The notes under the pieces are model-generated. The model was not told where the DNA came from, did not search any database, and saw nothing but the letters and a program-made list of their open reading frames with translations. Below are positions 6,240 through 7,706 of a stretch of 7,706 nucleotides of DNA, piece by piece. The DNA is from Lachnospiraceae bacterium (lineage in GTDB: Bacteria; Bacillota; Clostridia; Lachnospirales; Lachnospiraceae). The stretch covers positions 1-7,706 of the forward strand of contig JAFSBP010000306.1 of assembly GCA_017437205.1 (NCBI GenBank). Reading direction: 5' to 3'. Every line of letters starts with the position of its first letter. Within the stretch, counting starts at the first letter, position 1. The position numbers and the translations under genes are program-made.

Positions 6240-7287
6240 AATCAAATAAATCCTTTCCAATTTTTGTTATATCTATTCCCCTACAGGGACCACGAATTTG
6301 ACTTACTTCAATCACTGCGTTTCGACATATACTCTTACCCTTGCAGTCATATTTACAGTTCTTACAATTCGAATGAGAAAAATACGCGCGTAAATAATAA
6401 GGGTCTAAAAGTGCAATGCGATTTTCCACCAATGATTGAACGTTTTCTTTTGCAAGAAGCCGGTAGCTGAACCATGCTACCAGGTTGCAGATATGCTCAT
6501 GATCCGACTCCTTTTTGTGCGTATTTGCACCCATTATGCGTATTTCATTCAAAATACGTTCAATTTTCTCAGTCTCCGGCACATTTACTTCTGTACCGAT
6601 TGGATACTGAAGATTAAACACAAGACTGCCAAAAGATCCCGGAAGCCTTTTAAGCATAAAGGTATCCCTATACTTCTTAAAGAACCGCCATACCTTTGTT
6701 TTCTCCCAACGCCAGCGTCTCCCCAACGTCTCCAGTGTAAGTACTACTCCTTTGCGTCCATACTGAACTGCTGGTGCAAAAAAAGAAAACGCATTGTTTG
6801 GATCCGCCGATACCGTGTGGCACCAGAGATCTAACCATGCGTCTGCTTCTTCAAATATATAGTTATCCTCAACAAGTCTCTCCGTGATATTTCTTGGAAG
6901 GCAAAGAAATCCATATCCCTCTGTTGCATACACGGCACCATTAGAGCAGCCTTCACCTGAACAAATGGCAACCCAGTCTGTGATCTCATAAGTAAGTTTC
7001 TTCGTCTTTTTATCCTGTGTGTATTTGATCAATCCCAGCATCTCAAGTTGCTCAAGTATTTCAAGGCTCTGTGTGCGGCTTTTGGAACCCAGAATGCTTT
7101 TAAGACCTACAACACCACCGGACCACATCCCCGGACTTACAGCGTTTGTATGTCCACAGTAAGAGGCGTATCCTTTACGATATGCCGCCCGTGATGCAAG
7201 TCTCGCCCAGGAACCCATTATGCCTTTGCCTTCAGGCATGCAATTGCGCGGTAACTTCACCCATTGATATTTCATCAAGCATTTCAT
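6208..7287 (-). CDS. Putative DNA-binding protein with helix-turn-helix segments and C-terminal Cys cluster
   Basis: A 359-residue protein of unrecognised family. The N-terminus (KYQWVKLPRNCMPEGKG) is followed by a winged-helix-like segment at about 60-105 (SLEILEQLEMLGLIKY plus a basic wing). A second helix-turn-helix-like segment is at about 183-212 (LETLGRRWRWEKTKVWRFFK), of the kind seen in the N-terminal domains of phage or plasmid replication proteins. Near the C-terminus, Cys308-x2-Cys311-x3-Cys315-x5-Cys321, with Cys335 nearby, looks like a metal or Fe-S site. A CSGEGC pair is at 109-114. The ATG start has AAAGGAG 7 bases upstream. It lies between integrase and regulator, so a replication, excision or regulatory role is possible. 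I would not assign one. Confidence 0.65.
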   Translation of the reverse strand: MKCLMKYQWVKLPRNCMPEGKGIMGSWARLASRAAYRKGYASYCGHTNAVSPGMWSGGVVGLKSILGSKSRTQSLEILEQLEMLGLIKYTQDKKTKKLTYEITDWVAICSGEGCSNGAVYATEGYGFLCLPRNITERLVEDNYIFEEADAWLDLWCHTVSADPNNAFSFFAPAVQYGRKGVVLTLETLGRRWRWEKTKVWRFFKKYRDTFMLKRLPGSFGSLVFNLQYPIGTEVNVPETEKIERILNEIRIMGANTHKKESDHEHICNLVAWFSYRLLAKENVQSLVENRIALLDPYYLRAYFSHSNCKNCKYDCKGKSICRNAVIEVSQIRGPCRGIDITKIGKDLFDYEPYGRKIAV

Positions 7288-7321
7288 CGGGATACTCCTT
7301 TCTTAAATTGATATAAAGCAC

Positions 7322-7352
7322 AAAAATAGAGAGTAGTTTATTGCTACTCTCC
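7322..7352 (-). terminator. Intrinsic terminator after the integrase gene
   Basis: On the minus strand GAGAGTAG (7351-7344) and CTACTCTC (7336-7329) form a perfect 8-bp stem with a 7-base loop, followed by TATTTTT (7328-7322). It begins 24 bases after the recombinase stop codon and lies before the next gene, separating the two transcripts. I find no convincing promoter between it and the ATG at 7287, so that gene may depend on read-through or on a weak promoter. Confidence 0.8.
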
Positions 7353-7375
7353 ATCAAACTGATCCATATTATATT

Positions 7376-7706
7376 TTACCCACTTGTACCTCCGAATTTT
7401 GCATGAAGTTTTAAATACATTTCATAAAGCTCATCATCATCAACATTGTTATTATTGCTTTCACAAATAGTTTCTCTGGTATCATTAATACCAAGAACCA
7501 ATTCACTTGCTGTTTTTACATTCTTAATCGCTTCACTAGCATGTGTATAAATGTTTTCAGTTCTAATGGCTGTGTGTCCAGCCATTAGAGCCGTATTAAT
7601 TACATTTGCACCATGTGCAGTATTCGCAAGCGTGATCGCAGTATGCCTTAGTGCATGAACATTTAGCCCCTTTTTTCTTACGCTTCCATCCGGCATTTTC
7701 CTATCT
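7376..7706 (-). CDS. Tyrosine recombinase (integrase), C-terminal 109 residues
   Basis: The C-terminal part of a phage-type tyrosine recombinase, cut by the right window edge. It contains the HALRHT box (His-x-x-Arg), then AGHTAIRT with the second His, then the nucleophile Tyr in TENIYTHAS, with the usual spacing. So the catalytic C-terminal half is intact as far as it is visible. A tail of ~40 residues with an NNNN run follows. Such enzymes catalyse site-specific insertion and excision of ICEs and phages. The region is more AT-rich than the transfer genes. Whether this integrase belongs to the same element as the transfer genes cannot be settled from this window, and no attachment site is recognisable. 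Confidence 0.9.
   Translation of the reverse strand, partial: DRKMPDGSVRKKGLNVHALRHTAITLANTAHGANVINTALMAGHTAIRTENIYTHASEAIKNVKTASELVLGINDTRETICESNNNNVDDDELYEMYLKLHAKFGGTSG

Noticed and set aside
7322..7352. Inverted repeat after the integrase as an attachment or recombination site
   Set aside because: It is a textbook terminator with a T-tail just after the stop codon, and no second copy is visible in the window.
1..7706. CRISPR array, tRNA or rRNA genes, insertion sequence, oriT
   Set aside because: I saw no regularly spaced direct repeats with spacers, no tRNA- or rRNA-like stretches, no transposase, and no nick-region-like inverted repeats next to a relaxase gene.

Overview
The window looks like part of an integrative and conjugative element (ICE) from a Gram-positive anaerobe, most likely a clostridial or Lachnospiraceae-type Firmicute. 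The reasons are strong AGGAGG-type ribosome binding sites, roughly 50% GC in the transfer genes (by eye on sample lines), and a compact set of Gram-positive type IV secretion genes: VirB2-like, VirB6/TrbL-like, NlpC/P60 hydrolase, PrgI/VirB3-like and VirB4. Every supported gene is on the minus strand, so the locus reads from right to left. No plus-strand gene is convincing, and no intergenic gap exceeds 300 bases.

Right end (about 6208-7706): the C-terminal part of a tyrosine recombinase with its active-site half intact, then a clean intrinsic terminator. Next comes a 359-residue protein with two helix-turn-helix-like segments and a C-terminal cysteine cluster, whose function I do not recognise. 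The integrase stretch is clearly more AT-rich (about 30-33% GC on sampled lines) than the transfer genes, which hints at a module junction near 7300.

Control region (about 5413-6239): an ArpU/RinA-like regulator with a sigma-region-4-like C-terminus overlaps the end of the previous gene. Just after it come 11-bp phased repeats, a near-consensus extended -10 promoter, and a long terminator hairpin. The hairpin sits between the promoter and the first transfer gene. This arrangement suggests that transfer-operon expression is gated by activation plus attenuation or antitermination.

Transfer operon (5412 to 1 and beyond): a small secreted two-helix pilin-like protein (VirB2/TrbC-like), a 703-residue VirB6/TrbL-like channel protein with an unusual repeat-bearing C-terminal half, a membrane-anchored NlpC/P60 peptidoglycan hydrolase, a PrgI-family protein (VirB3-like), and the N-terminal 254 residues of a VirB4-type ATPase that runs off the left edge. 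Together these would make the membrane channel, the wall-opening enzyme and the motor of a conjugation machine. The relaxase, coupling protein and oriT are not seen and would have to lie outside the window.
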